Assembly: GCF_041381155.1 (NCBI RefSeq)
Contig: NC_091141.1
Span: forward strand, 27,835,828-27,899,827
Length of the DNA stretch: 64,000 nt
From: Argopecten irradians
Lineage: Eukaryota > Mollusca > Bivalvia > Pectinida > Pectinidae
Direction of reading: 5' to 3'
Below are positions 13,887 through 26,168 of the stretch, in pieces. The notes beneath the pieces are model-generated. The model was not told the DNA's origin. It saw nothing but the letters and a program-made list of their open reading frames with translations, and did no database searches. The translations under genes were made by a program, and so were the position numbers. Position 1 is the stretch's first letter; each line of letters begins with the position of its first letter.

Positions 13887-15134
13887 CCCTGATCTTCCTG
13901 CATGGTTATAATTACCATGACCACTGAATTAAAATAAGATAAACACATTATCTAAAAATATGGAATATTTGGGCTCAAGGGAAACTTTAAACTGAACTCA
14001 GTCTTTAAAAATGAAAAACACTATTTTCACCAGATTGATATAGCTCTAAGCTGCTATCAAATTTTACATTATGATGTAAAACATATGGAGATGTTATCAG
14101 GTACTTCAAGCTACAGATGCTTTGGATAAGACTCTGTGACGATTTTGGTACCTGATGCAAATACATTTCTGTGATTTGTGTTAGAAAACTCCCAAGACAT
14201 ATCAACTTTCAAATGGAAATGTTACAGGACTGTTGCAGCAGGACAGAAGAAGAATCGACGGGACAAGATTTGATATGCCACACCCCATCCCCCCCCCTTC
14301 ATTTTGCAGACAAGGAAAACATGAGTACATGACTTTATGTAGAGAGCTTGAGATGATTATTGTAGGTAAAGATAGAATATCATCTGTTTACATAAACATA
14401 AGGAGAAGACATGGTCATGAAGTATATGTCACAGTGACTCTCAAATTAAAATTAATACTGCATTTCAGATTTATAAACAGAAGTTGACATTCCTTAATAA
14501 ACTGATTAAAACTGCACTTGTTTCCTTGATATCCACAGATAAAACTGCTGATGTACATAAAGAATATACACTGAACAAAGCACTTGTTGTATCTTGTCAA
14601 CTGAAACATTTCAAGTAGAAAGGAGTGTGTACATTTTTACAGCTTTATCTCCTGACTTGCTGATACTGTAAGGGTAGCTGTGATATTATCCCAGCCAATC
14701 ATACAATAGTTATCTAATGACTAGTATACCAAGAATCCAGTAGCTTCCAGGAGTGGCTTTCACTATTCATATTATATAATAATCCAGACAAAATATATTA
14801 CACTTTTTCACTTAAAATAATCAGCAGAGTTAGCATTGATGGGTGTTTCATAAATGAGGTCCTTCTCAAAACAAATGGGGTCCTAGCTCTTATTGGAATG
14901 GACTTTCAAAAAAAAGGTGGGGGGGGGGGGGTCCTTTTAATTTTCTATATATGCTTAAAAAGGATATGGGGACGGAGAAACACAACCCTTGATAACTTAA
15001 GTTTTTACTTTCATCATTTAATCAAGAGAGACCAAATTATATAATTCTACTGTATGTAGCAAAGCTATATAGTAGATCAAACTGAGATAATATATACTTA
15101 GTTGACTGATTGAATTAAACATTATTCTTTATTC

Positions 15135-15405
15135 TAATGCACTTCTATGCCCTTGGCTCTTTCTGCCACGGCCACACCAAAGTCAAATCAAGTGGCAATG
15201 GTTCCTGTCACTTTGTCGAGCTCATATATGCACTATAAAAAACATCACTATACAAGAAGACACAACATAAATATACTGCAGTCTCCCAAAACACGCACCT
15301 CGCACAACATACACGCAACACACCGCATGCATGGGAGGCCGTCCTTACATGACCATAGCTGTTAATAGGACGTTAATTAATCAAAACAAACAAACAAACA
15401 AACTA
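15135..15405 (+). mobile_element. SINE or LINE 3' end with CAAA tail
   Basis: A block with CTTTCTGCCACGGCCACACC, then CACACCGCATGCATGGGAGG, then CATAGCTGTTAATAGGACGT and a (CAAA)n tail at about 15385-15401. The ...GCTGTTAATAGGACGTTAA(CAAA)n ending is a common retroposon 3' end in bivalve DNA as I recall it. The short open frame over it is not a gene. Confidence 0.65.
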
Positions 15406-17007
15406 AACTATATTATATAGGTTCAAACAGCTAGGTCATTCCAACAGTTCTTTCCCTAGTCTGTGTACAATGTAGTAAATATGTTGTACAAATGTCTGTA
15501 TGTTTTTATTTGGGAGGTTGTGTTACATTTGTGTTGTCTCCCTATAAATATAATAAAAGAAATTGGATCTTTCCATTCTTATGAGCTATCTCACTAAAGC
15601 TGAAGCATACATGTGTCCAAAACACTTACACATGCACTCAAGACCAAAAGTGAGCTGCCATAGTCAAGGGATCGTGACACACGTCAGGAAAAAGAGAGAA
15701 AAGATAACATTTCCTTAGTGAGCAACGTACTGTAAGTAAAGTTATGTACAGAAGCTAAATTCATTTTAATTGGTAATTTGTCACATGGCGTTATAGTGAT
15801 AATGATACTCTGTGTGGTAATTAAGACAATAATCAGAAAGATAATGCTAAGCAAGTAAGTTTTAATTGGTACTCTATAAAATCAGTTAAATTATTTTACA
15901 TTTACATTTTAAACATTAATTTGAAGGCATTTAAGTTAAGATATACATACCTTTTTAAAATTCAATGGGTACTAATTTTTCTTTTTAACCAATTAAAATA
16001 TTTTTTTTTACATTATATAATTATATATAATGATATGAACTTAACAGAAATGTGTGTAACATTCAGTTAGAAACTGCAATTTGTCATGTAGTAGAATGTA
16101 AACAAACAAATGACATGGGGCCTGAAGGTAAAATCATTTAGATTAATATCAACTACACTAGTCCATTGATCACTAGGTCATGACCTTTGAAAGATCTACT
16201 TTCTATAGGTAAGTTATCCATGGTATGATATAGTAAGTTCACTGAACCGTGATATAGGTTTACTTTCAATAGTTTTCTAGACAAAAAAATACAAAAGAAC
16301 TGACCCAATACAAGCAGAGCAAGACAAATACTTAACCTGGTTAATAGGATGGTAATTTACTGGTAAGTAACAGTAAACCTATCCTCCACCCTTGTAATAG
16401 GGCGTAGGCCTTCATTTATAATACCTGCTGCCAACTTTCCCCACAAAATACTGAAGTCCATATTGAAGACTAGCAGTGACTAATGGTAGGCGAACAGATT
16501 ACGTTGACTAGAATACAGTAGTTAATATGTCTATTTGTAATAATTTTATTGGTAATAATCTATGAGGGCCCTGGAGTCACAGGTAAGTGACCCACGTTCG
16601 CCCGTACACACCCTACGGACCAAAAAAGACAGGTGTGCTAATCTTCACACCTGTCAAACATCCCGACCAGGTCATACACTTGTCAACACCATACAGGAAC
16701 TACTTTCAGTAAAACACGTGTCGGAATAGAAAATAAAACGATCTCGTCTGAATTTATGAGATAAAAATGACACATTAGGGATACATCCACAAATGAAGTT
16801 GGAAGTTGGCGTTCTTTAGATTCCAGGTTGAATACACTTGGACGGAGAATCACTGGACCGTCAACGAAAACAAGTTTTCCGTTGGTTTACTTATCTGGCA
16901 CACGTTAAAATGGGCTGCACGGTCCTTTTAATCCGTTTTTGGTCCGCTTTATTATTAAAATCCGAGAGAAAGTGCTTGGAATAAGAAAACAGCCCCGGTT
17001 TACTTAC

Positions 17008-17172
17008 CAAAGTTACTCCACTAGGACTTTCCACTATCTTCCGGAGATTCCAAAATGGCTGATCTGGAAGGGGTGTGGCTATAAGTCTGTCAAGTTGCAA
17101 CGAGCGATTTGATTGGATGATAAAATTATCACGTTTAGGCCACGCAAAACACATTTTGTAGCTGAGTTTCAT
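17008..17172 (-). promoter_or_regulatory. Probable PACSIN promoter and non-coding first exon
   Basis: On the minus strand a consensus donor (ACTTTG|GTAAGTAAAC) closes at 17008 with no coding start upstream, as expected for a 5' UTR exon feeding the 12321 acceptor. Just upstream are an ETS-type CCGGAAG (about 17037-17048), a YY1-like AAAATGGC (about 17051-17059, opposite strand) and a CCAAT box (about 17110-17116). Local GC is higher than the surroundings. The start site is not fixed. It could belong to another minus-strand transcript, but PACSIN is the nearest gene in the right orientation. Confidence 0.5.
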
Positions 17173-17549
17173 TCATATTGAAAGCAAAACAAGTAGACTA
17201 ACTAATGGATGATAAAGTTATGTAAAAGTTATCGTATCTAGAAACAAGTCTTCTTTTTATTCTTCATTTGTGTAGAATAAATATTTCATGAGAATAAAAA
17301 AAATAAAACAGTAATTTGTAAACATAGAAACATGACCCTGATGAGTTTTGCCACAAACAGGATTTATTAGGATTACAAGAAACACTCTAACAAATACATA
17401 TGAAAAGTTTACATACTAGTAAATCAATTTAACTCGCATGCTCTCGACACACCACCAAAAAGGGAAATAACTCTTACAATTGATCTTACACACATACCAA
17501 ATTATAGTTCTAATATATAGTTGCTTTAATTTATACTGTACAGTTTTCA

Positions 17550-17836
17550 TTGCATCAGGAAATATATATCGATGGCCTAACATAGCACAGAAAATCTTGC
17601 ATTTGTTTTGTTGTTTTTATTTCGCTGATTTACTGTCTGGAGCATATGTGATAGACGACTACAAATTATTTATAATACACAGTGATAGGGACGACAGCAC
17701 GAAACAAAAAGTAAGATTTCATATATTTTTATTAAATTGTTCATAAGGTGATGATAACTGCTGTATTAGCATCGAACAAATAGCTTTTGTGAGTCTACAA
17801 TATTGTCAATATATCGTTTTAGATTCCCCTTTTAAA
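17550..17836 (-). mobile_element. TTAA MITE, heavily eroded copy
   Basis: Landmarks in the opposite orientation to the neighbour at 17837: TATCGATGGCCTAACATAGC, AATCTTGCAT, then AATTGTTCATAAGGTGATGATAA and GTGAGTCTACAATATTGTCAAT. The outer termini are gone. It forms a second inverted pair, like the one at 22.3-23.1 kb. Confidence 0.5.
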
Positions 17837-18252
17837 CTTAGACCAACTACCTTTCCGAAACGGCTTTTAAGGTGATTTTTCATAATGGTTATGTAGAACG
17901 AGATTGATAAAATGTTGTAGAGTCGCTTACGTTATTAACTTACCGTTAACACTACACGTATCAGCACATTCTGAACAATTTGATAAGAATAAATAAAATG
18001 TAAATTTTCATAACGCGGGGTTGTCTTATGTTTCCAGTCGTCGTCCTAAATACTGTGCGGTAGTTGGCTATCAATGCGCCAGACGGCAAAACAGCGAAAT
18101 GTTATCATAAATTACGCAGGAAATCTTGCATATATAACGTTTGGTGTTGTAACCTCATCTTTGGCCATCGGTATATATTTTCTGATATTACATATTTTAA
18201 TGTTTTTAAGAAAACTTTATATTTTGCTACAGAAAGGTTGTGGGCACTTTAA
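17837..18252 (+). mobile_element. TTAA MITE, diverged copy
   Basis: Diverged member: it begins at ACCAACTACCTTTCCGAAACGG (about 17841), contains TAACGCGGGGTTGTCTTATG and GCGCCAGACGGCAAAACAGC, and ends at GAAAGGTTGTGGGCAC before TTTAAAA. The open frames over 18064-18394 fall mostly inside it and are not genes. Confidence 0.75.
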
Positions 18253-19199
18253 AAGCCCTTTTTTTCCAAAAATGAAATCAAAGTCAGAACGAATATACGT
18301 ACTTATATTAGATGTACGCAAATGTAGTGAAAACCAGAGATTTAGAGTGATGGACATTGTACAAGTGAGAACAGCTTCCGTGTGTCACCGTTAAATAGTT
18401 TTTACAATGGTACCGACTGTGTTGTCTTTCTTTTTTCTCTTCTTTGTACATGTCAAATATGTTTCATGAATTTGAAAATACACTTTAAAAACTGACCGGG
18501 CTCCATGAAGTACATGAGATGATTACTATATACATATCTGTATTAAGGTGACACACTTTATGTCTATATCACGAATGAAAATGTAATTTATTTATTTTTT
18601 AGGGAAAATATTTTACTTTTAGCATACCTGTTATACCCATTTATCTATAATGGTGCGGGACAATGGATAGTGTAGATATTCTATTCTATTAAAATATACA
18701 TTTTCTACTTTTACCTAGTTTCCACGATAGTTGAAAGATTATTACAAGGAAGGAGATTTTTGTTCTTGTGTGTGTGTCTGGCATGCATGGGAGATATGTG
18801 ACAAAGTTAATCATGTAAATTAATGTTGTTTTCCCATGGGTAACTAAGTATATAAATAGGCTGAGAAAGTCCTTCCAGGCTGCTGTTGGGTGATAGTATA
18901 GTCTAGATAGTATAGTCATCATCATTGTATGACAGTTTTTATCACAGGGATTTCAGAGTCAGGACGATCCCCGGTGACCACGTACTAGATTAATATGTAG
19001 AGCAAGTATGACTCTCACACTATATCACTTCAATTTGAGACTTAATTCACATAACAGCCCATGGAATTGTACGCTCAAGCGTCCTTTCGGCTTCAGCAAG
19101 CATCGTGATTTTGTTGGCGTGAACTTCGTCCTTACCACAGACGGTCTAGACATGGATGGATATAACGTCAGTGATAGTAACCCCTGAGTAACGCTAATA

Positions 19200-21268
19200 G
19201 GGTGGTAGAGTTAAACTTCATTCATTGTCTCCACTAGATATGTGTCTTGTTTTGGTACTTGTTTGTGACTCTATGTTCCCCTCCGAGAGGGGAAAGGATG
19301 AAAGACTCGAGAGGACGTCCAACGGATTTTGACTGGAATGGATGTAGAGATCAAGTGCCACTGTGAGAAAGTCTGAAAAAATCTTCGGATCCACCAGTCG
19401 AAAGCGAAGTGCCAAACTAAGGAGAAACGGCAGCAGCGCACAGATATACCATCTGGTGAGACGCAGGAGGTTCCCAGCCAGGATTTACACCAAAGTGCTG
19501 AGGACCTCTCCGCTACTGTGTCGTCACAGCGAGACACCGCGAGTTCAATTGAGAGAGAAGATGGTCGAGGGACTAGAGCAGATGGACCTACAGTCGAAAG
19601 GAGGAGAAAGGTGATGTGGCCTCGAATAAGGGACAAGAACATGGAAACGACTAGACGAGGACTTGGATACCATGCTGGAGACAACACTGCAAGGTGGAGT
19701 GGAGAGAAAAATAAAGTCCTTGACAACAATTGTGTACACATTGGGATGTGAAAGATTTGTCACAGAGAAGCAGAAAAGGCAAGGTAATACTCACCAACCG
19801 AACAGAAAGGATTACTAGTTCAGCAAACTTAGACGGGAGCTGATCGAGATGTTTAAGGAATCGGTTCAGAAGGTCGATCAACATGGAGAGGATCGGTTCG
19901 CAACAGGTGTGAGACGACCTCAGGAAAATGAAATGAAATGAAATACCTTCGGAACGCTGAGAACACCAGGAAAAAGAGGCGAGAGGCAGCAAGGAAGAGG
20001 GCTGCATTTGTAGGAAACAAATTCTCGTCGGTACTTCATGGGGGAGTGAGATCGGGGAAGCTAGGGGCCAATAGAGAAAAGATTGAAGAACACCTGGACG
20101 AGAATCACTCTGATGCAAATAGGAACTTACCGCTAGGAGAGTGTTCCAGAATCCCCTTTTCTGAAGAACCATTAATTCCACATGATACGAAGAAGCCAAC
20201 ATTGAAGGAGATCACAGAAGCGGTCAGGAAGGCACGGACGGCAACAGCACCAGGACCTAGCGGCATACCATACAAGGTCTACAAGATGTGTCCAAAATTC
20301 CTGAAACGGCTGTGGAGGCTTTTAAAGTCATATGGAGGAAAGTCAAGATACCGGATAGTTGGCAAAAAGCCGAGGGAATATTTGTTCCGAAAGAGAAGGA
20401 TTCTAAGAACATCACACAATTCAGGACGATTTCTTTACTCAGTGTGGAGGGGAAGATCTTCTTTGCCATACTCGCCAGACGGATGACAACGTATATGACG
20501 GCAAATGAATACATTGGTTCATCTGTGCAGAAAGGAGGGATTACAGGATTCCCGGGGTGTGTTGAAGACACGAGTGCCATCACCCAGCTCATCAGGGAAG
20601 CTAAGATCAAGCACGGAGACCTCACTGTCATCTGGCTGGACCTCGCCAATGCCTATAGATCAATACCACACCAATTGATTCATGAGGCGTTGTAGCACTA
20701 CCACATCCCGGACCACGTCAAGGGGATAATCAGGAGCTATTTCAGCAACATCAAGCTCCTATTTACAGTGGGATATATGACCACAGCGTGGCAGGCGTTG
20801 GAGAAGGGGATCGTCACTGGCTGCACCATTTCGGTGCCACGTCCGGACCACGTCAAGGGGATAATCAGGAGCTATTTCAGCAACATCAAGCTCCTATTTA
20901 CAGTGGGATATATGACCACAGCGTGGCAGGCGTTGGAGAAGGGGATCGTCACTGGCTGCACCATTTCGGTGCCACGTCCCGGACCACGTCAAGGGGATAA
21001 TCAGGAGCTATTTCAGCAACATCAAGCTCCTATTTACAGTGGGATATATGACCACAGCGTGGCAGGCGTTGGAGAAGGGGATCGTCACTGGCTGCACCAT
21101 TTCGGTGATCCTGTTCGTGATGGGGATGAACCTGATTTTCAAGACAGCAGACAGAGAAAGCAGAGGCCCGACAACGTCATCGGGAATTCGACTACCACCA
21201 ACAGAGGCTTCATGGATGATCTGTCAGTGACCATTAAGCAAATGTCCTGTTTTGGTTTTCAAGAGTGA
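19200..21268 (+). mobile_element. Degraded non-LTR retrotransposon (LINE) with reverse transcriptase remnants
   Basis: Reverse transcriptase of a LINE-type element, broken by frameshifts and stops. In order: a basic region ending near 20170; APGPSGIPYKVYKMCPKFLK (about 20250-20310); KAEGIFVPKEKDSKNITQFR and SVQKGGITGFPGC after a frameshift near 20325; motif A as WLDLANAYRSIPH (about 20634-20672) with the catalytic Asp; a TAG at 20693; GYMTTAWQALEKGIVTGCTI; and motif C as GFMDDLSVT (about 21208-21234), with FMDD in place of YADD. The last two are in different frames. The endonuclease was not identified and the clade is not assigned. The copy cannot encode a working enzyme. Confidence 0.88.
20703..21107 (+). 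repeat. 135-bp triplication inside the LINE reverse transcriptase
   Basis: Three direct copies of about 135 bp begin near 20711, 20846 and 20982 (spacings 135 and 136). Each encodes the DHVKGIIRSYFSNIKLLFTV and GYMTTAWQALEK segment. Copy two lacks one C in its CCCGGACC, which shifts the frame. The copies are otherwise nearly identical, so the triplication is recent relative to the element's decay. Confidence 0.95.
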
Positions 21269-21600
21269 CCCCCATAATATCATATTACAGACCCCATCCG
21301 TTGTGAAGTTTGACCCCCACAATGCACAGACTCAACCCATTTTCAATTTTGACCCTCATCCGTTTAGAAATGTGACCTAATAAACAGACTCTTTCTGTTT
21401 TCAAGTATGACCCTAGTAATATACAGACACCTCCCGCTTTCAAGTGTGATCCCCACATTATACAGACTCCTCTCGTTTTCAAGTGTGACCCTAGCATATA
21501 TATACAGAATCCTCCCGTTTTCAAGTGTGACCCAGGGGCCCAGGGCGTATCTGCCCGTACATGTTTGTTTGTTTGTTGTTGTTTTTGTACAATATAAATT
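21269..21600 (+). repeat. LINE 3' tail: degenerate 40-45 bp repeats and GTTT run
   Basis: Six or so loose copies of a unit resembling CAGACTCCTCCCGTTTTCAAGTGTGACCC follow the reverse transcriptase, then a (GTTT)n stretch near 21565-21590. The same unit recurs at 23250-23305 next to a second LINE fragment, so it travels with the element. Confidence 0.7.
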
Positions 21601-21773
21601 ATTATGTTAGTTTTCGTTCCCTCTGATGTTAGTTAGAATCTATATTACATATAACATTAGTTCATTATAAACATTAATGGGACCTTCATACAATACGACA
21701 GTCTTATGTTTAATGACAGATTTAATCAACGTAAAATAGAAGTGAAATTGAATTCTTAGGTTATATATGTATA

Positions 21774-21898
21774 CATCACAGGGACCTGGCACGAAAATTT
21801 TTAACCAATAATATACATATATATTATAGTATCATACTATAATATATATATATGTATATTGTTAGTTTAAAAATCGTGCCAGGTCCCTGTGGTATACA
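21774..21898. mobile_element. Foldback element, about 125 bp
   Basis: CACAGGGACCTGGCACGAAAA pairs with TTTTTAAAAATCGTGCC...CCCTGTG across a TA-rich centre (about 21809-21859). Near-perfect arms suggest a young insertion beside the LINE. Confidence 0.85.
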
Positions 21899-22294
21899 TT
21901 CAAATACCGGTTGAGAAACAACAACAAGGGATGCAACTCTTACATGACTTTTTACACCAAAATGTCTATGGTACGAGCGAGGAAGCTACGTTTCAGATAC
22001 AGTACCGCATGATATTATTCAGGCTATTTATTAGAATAAAAATTCATGTCTTTGACTTTACTGTTGTAATTGACAAAAAATAATTTTAGGATTCTGTTAT
22101 ATACACGTGTATATGAAAAAACCGATTAATGCATGTGTAAAAATCGAATTATGCAAATGTGAAAATACAATTTTACACATGCAAAAACAGTCACGATTTT
22201 AACATACGCATAATTCGATTTTTGGAAGTGTGTGTGCGAGGACAATATCGATATTTTTAGATGTACCCATGACGTCTATGAACTATTGACTTAA

Positions 22295-22696
22295 AGGCCC
22301 ATTACCTTTCCGGAGCAAAATATAAGGTTTTTAAAATAGGAATGTAAAACGAGATCAATAATTTTGTAGAGTCGCAGGATTTATTAACTATACGTTTACT
22401 AGCACACTTATCATCACCTTCAGAGCTGTTTAATTAGAATAAATAAAATGTTAATTTTCATAACGCGGGTCGTTTTATGTTTCCCGCCGTCGTCCTAAAT
22501 GCCGCGCGGTAGTTGATTATCACTGCGCTAGACGGCAAAACAGCGAAATGAATCTCCACTGTTATCGTACATTAGACAGGGAATCTTGCATATGTTTGGT
22601 GTTGTAACCTCATCTTAAGCCATCGATATATATTTTCTTTTGTTATTAATGTTTTTAAGAAACCTATAAATTTTGCTCCGGAAAGGTAGTGGGCCT
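22295..22696 (+). mobile_element. TTAA-flanked MITE, copy 1
   Basis: 402 bp with terminal inverted repeats AGGCCCAxTACCTTTCCGGAGC and TTAA on both sides (22291-22294 and 22697-22700). The interior holds the family's landmarks: TAACGCGGGTCGTTTTATGTTTCC, a CGCGCGGTAGTTGAT stretch and GACGGCAAAACAGCGAAATG. No coding capacity. TTAA target sites suggest mobilisation by a piggyBac-type transposase (inference). Confidence 0.88.
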
Positions 22697-22704
22697 TTAA
22701 GTTT

Positions 22705-23105
22705 TAGCCTCTAATTACCTTTCCGGAGCAAAATATAAGGTTTCTTAAAAAACATTAATAACATCAGAAAATGCATGCCGATGACCTAAAATAAGGTTAC
22801 GAGACCAAACATATGCAAGATTTCCTGCGTAATATATGAAAACAGCGGAGAATCATTCGCTGTTTTGCCGTCTGGCGCAGTGAAAGTCAACTACTGCGCG
22901 GTATTTACGACGACGGCGGGAAACATAAGACGACCCGCGTTATGAAAATAAACATTTTATTTATTTTAATCAAATCGTTCAGAAGGTGATGATAAATGTA
23001 GTATTAATGGTAAGTTAATAAGTTTTAAGACTCTACAAAATTATCGATCTTGTTTTACATTCCCATTTTAAAAATTAAAAGCCGTTTCGGAAAGGTAGTG
23101 GGCCT
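22705..23105 (-). mobile_element. TTAA-flanked MITE, copy 2, inverted next to copy 1
   Basis: Same family in the opposite orientation, starting only a few bases after copy 1. The right terminus (GGAAAGGTAGTGGGCCT then TTAA at 23106-23109) is intact and the left is eroded. The two copies together form an imperfect 800-bp palindrome. Confidence 0.85.
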
Positions 23106-23249
23106 TTAATTTGAAATGTATATATACCATACATGGCAGTACAATATGAAGAATTGCTAAAAAGTATCAAAATTAAAAAAGAGAACCCATTCCGAATGGG
23201 TGTTGAATTGGAAAGTAATTAGCTAGAATGCGTATATCGCAAAACATTC

Positions 23250-23460
23250 CAGACACCTCCCGTTTTCAAGTGTGACCCCTACAACATACATATTTCTCCC
23301 GCTTTCTCGTCGGTACTTCATGGGGGAGAGAGATTGGGGAAGCTAGGGGCCAATAGAGAAGAGATTGAAGAACACCTGGAGGAGGAGACGCACTCTGATG
23401 CAAATAGGAACTCACCGCTAGGAGAGTGTTCCAGAATCCCTTTTTCTGAAGAACCAAAAA
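23250..23460 (+). mobile_element. Second fragment of the same LINE
   Basis: 23306-23457 is about 95% identical by eye to 20025-20167 of the larger element. It is preceded by two copies of that element's 3' tail unit and followed by a hairpin. The tail-then-coding order shows a rearranged or tandem insertion. Confidence 0.85.
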
Positions 23461-23560
23461 ACATGACAAGAAGGATAGCTCTACATATCGTTGGTGACGG
23501 GCGTGCCAAACTAGAATCACGGCCGTCACCAACGATATAGAGTTATCCTTCTTGTCATGT
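23461..23560. repeat. 100-nt hairpin, 38-bp stem
   Basis: 23461-23500 and 23523-23560 are inverted copies (ACATGACAAGAAGGATA... and its complement) with one mismatch and a 2-nt bulge, around a 22-nt loop. It joins directly to the LINE fragment. Confidence 0.85.
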
Positions 23561-23639
23561 AACAGAACATTATCCGATATTGCTTGACCATAGATAGTTG
23601 TCCGTCGAATCAAAGCTTCCCAGAAACACATGCAAGGGC

Positions 23640-26168
23640 TCAGCTAGGAACTACACATGCATGAATTCAGCTTTCGTCAAAGATTTATAAGATTAAAAAT
23701 TTATATAATTCATAGTTTATATAGCGTTATATCAAACTATTCCTTACACAGTTTACATGCGATTTATATGATATTCATGTATCAATATTAATAATAAGTT
23801 ATGAAAATGTGTGCTATTTCCAATGAAAAAACGAAGATTCTTTCTTAAGCAAAAATATCAAATACATTGTAACAATAATAATACTATCAAACTTTATTTA
23901 GAACAGCATCATTTACATGAATACAGACAATGTAATATTTCAGACAATGTTTTTTTAAAACTACAAATAAAAATCAGCAGTAGGCTATATGAAATTTGTT
24001 AATAATTTAAAACAGTCTTTGTTTTTTCAGCAATACTGTTCATGTATAACAAGATTTAGCTTCACAAATACATAAGAAAGTTCCTCGGGTAGTTCGACAT
24101 CAGAAAACTTAACATTATAAAATATATTACAATACTTCTTAACTGTTTTCACTCTCACTCATCCAACCATTTGTTCTAGTACTCCTCTAAAAAGGAATTT
24201 CGAATCGGATAAACAAATACTGTAATCTGAATATTTTAGTGGTGGTAATGATGTTTTAACGTTTTCCGCGCCCCACGCAAGTTTACGTTTAACATGGTTC
24301 TAATTGTCGTTAGTAGTGACAATTTACCAGTGTGTTGACCTGTTCAAAATAATTTCTACGCAAAAATTTGAATCTGTCAAAATGGATAGGTTCATAATAT
24401 CTCTTTCAAACTACTTATATCACTATTGGACTAGAATTGCTAGATCGCTCCTGGTTGAATTCACACTGTACTTTTCAAGGGAGAGAGGTGGGGGGAGGTG
24501 GAAAGAGAGAGAGAGATCGGTTTTCAGCTGTATGTAGTCAAATACAGTATAATTATTAAATGCAAAAATAATTTGTCATTGTTTCGTATATTGTATAGTA
24601 AAATATCTAGGTTGAACAAATAAGACAATATTTAGGTTAAACACAAGAAATAAAACAAAATATCGATAAGCACACATGTACCAGAGATAATATAACAATA
24701 TATCTAGATGGTAAAAATGAGAAATAAGAAAATATTGATGTTTTACACACGAGAAAGTGACTTCGCCATCTTTCAGCAAGGATCTTTAATTACTGTATCA
24801 TTACCAATATGACCCAAATCTGAGCTGAGAAAAAAGGTAGCAAACGAGACAAAGATTGTATAATAAATTAGGGTCAAAATTGTACACAATAAACAAAAAC
24901 AAAGAGGCTAAGGACCGAACCTTTTGCAAAAAATGATAAATTAATAAAATCACGTCAATTGTAACAATGCGTTAAAATATGATAGCCTATAATAATATGG
25001 CGGTATGGTTTTTGAAAGCATTAATGTTCGTGTAGCAAAAACTTCATCGGTCGTACAAATGTATACATGTAATAAAAAATAGAACTGTAGACATATGATA
25101 GGTAAAATACTAGTTTACGTTATTTTATAAGGACAGTAACTTTGATTCTTCATTAGAGTATCTAACTAGAATCCAAAACACACACAATGTGAATGTTTCT
25201 ATACTACCAAATGCATACCAATAACACAGTAGGTAGAATCAAGGATTTATAAGTATATACGTCCTTGGTAGAATACTCATTGTCCTAGTACATATTCAGT
25301 ATGAAAGTACTAAAGGCACATATGTTCATCAAACTGTTGTATAAAATATAACACTTTAATTGCACAATCTAAATCCACCGGAACAAACGGACGAAATAAA
25401 ACAGGTTACTGACACATCACTATAATGATAAACAAATGATTTACATACGAATCTATCTACATTGCTTGTAAAATCGTTCTAAATTCGTCAAAAAAAAAAC
25501 AACATACCGACTAACATGATTGAACTTTCACTAAGTTGAATTAACTTGTGTCCAATCTCTATTGATTATGACAATAAAATATCTTTAAAATCAAGTGATT
25601 AGACTAGTCACGGACAGAGAGAAGATAGCCTACAACAGACTTTTCATAAATACATACATCGATCACAATTCAAATAAATACAAAGTACATTGACCGCTGC
25701 ACTAATGCAACAAAACCAGGTATATACATTTTAAATATACACTACATCTGAAAAATTGGGCACCATTTACTACAAAATACAAAAATAAACAATAAAATTA
25801 ATCTTTGGAATCTCTGCTTCTTATTTCATTCTAAGGGGAGATAATCTAATCATGTTGACTGTCTATAAGCAAGACAGCAAATTTCTTTAAAACATTACTT
25901 TGTATAAATACAGAATACTTCATACGGACTATAAAATGATCTTTCATTACCTATAAAATGCACGTGATCAATATTTAGGTGTAATACGAAGAGATGCGAT
26001 AAAGGCGGCAGTGTATTTAAAGGACATGTATACAAATTAACAAACTATTCATAAATATATCAAGTAATATCAATTTTACTGCCAAAAGAGCACTAAGGAA
26101 TATCAAATATAATGAGATGTATATATCATTGGAGGACATCATTAATAACAAATATTTATAAGCGTAAA
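23640..26168 (-). other. Probable 3' UTR of the DRAM2-like gene
   Basis: This stretch follows the stop codon, is AT-rich, and lacks tandem repeats or convincing ORFs on either strand. A minus-strand AATAAA lies near 23893, which would give a 3' UTR of about 2.3 kb. The end point is inferred, not seen. Confidence 0.3.

Larger units (their letters stand above)
17200..19200. other. Intergenic: MITE copies and unassigned sequence
   Basis: Between the PACSIN promoter and the LINE. Apart from the two MITE copies at 17.55-18.25 kb, I see only AT-rich sequence without convincing coding potential. There is no sign of a divergent gene on the plus strand. Confidence 0.5.

Noticed and set aside
15147-15365. 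72-codon plus-strand open frame
   Set aside because: Lies in a retroposon 3' end with a CAAA tail; composition is not protein-like.
18064-18394. Two overlapping open frames with hydrophobic stretches
   Set aside because: Mostly inside a diverged TTAA MITE; same sequence recurs in non-coding form at 22.3 and 32.2 kb.
19271-20649. Minus-strand frames of 72-183 codons
   Set aside because: Antisense shadows of the degraded LINE; the reverse transcriptase motifs are on the plus strand.
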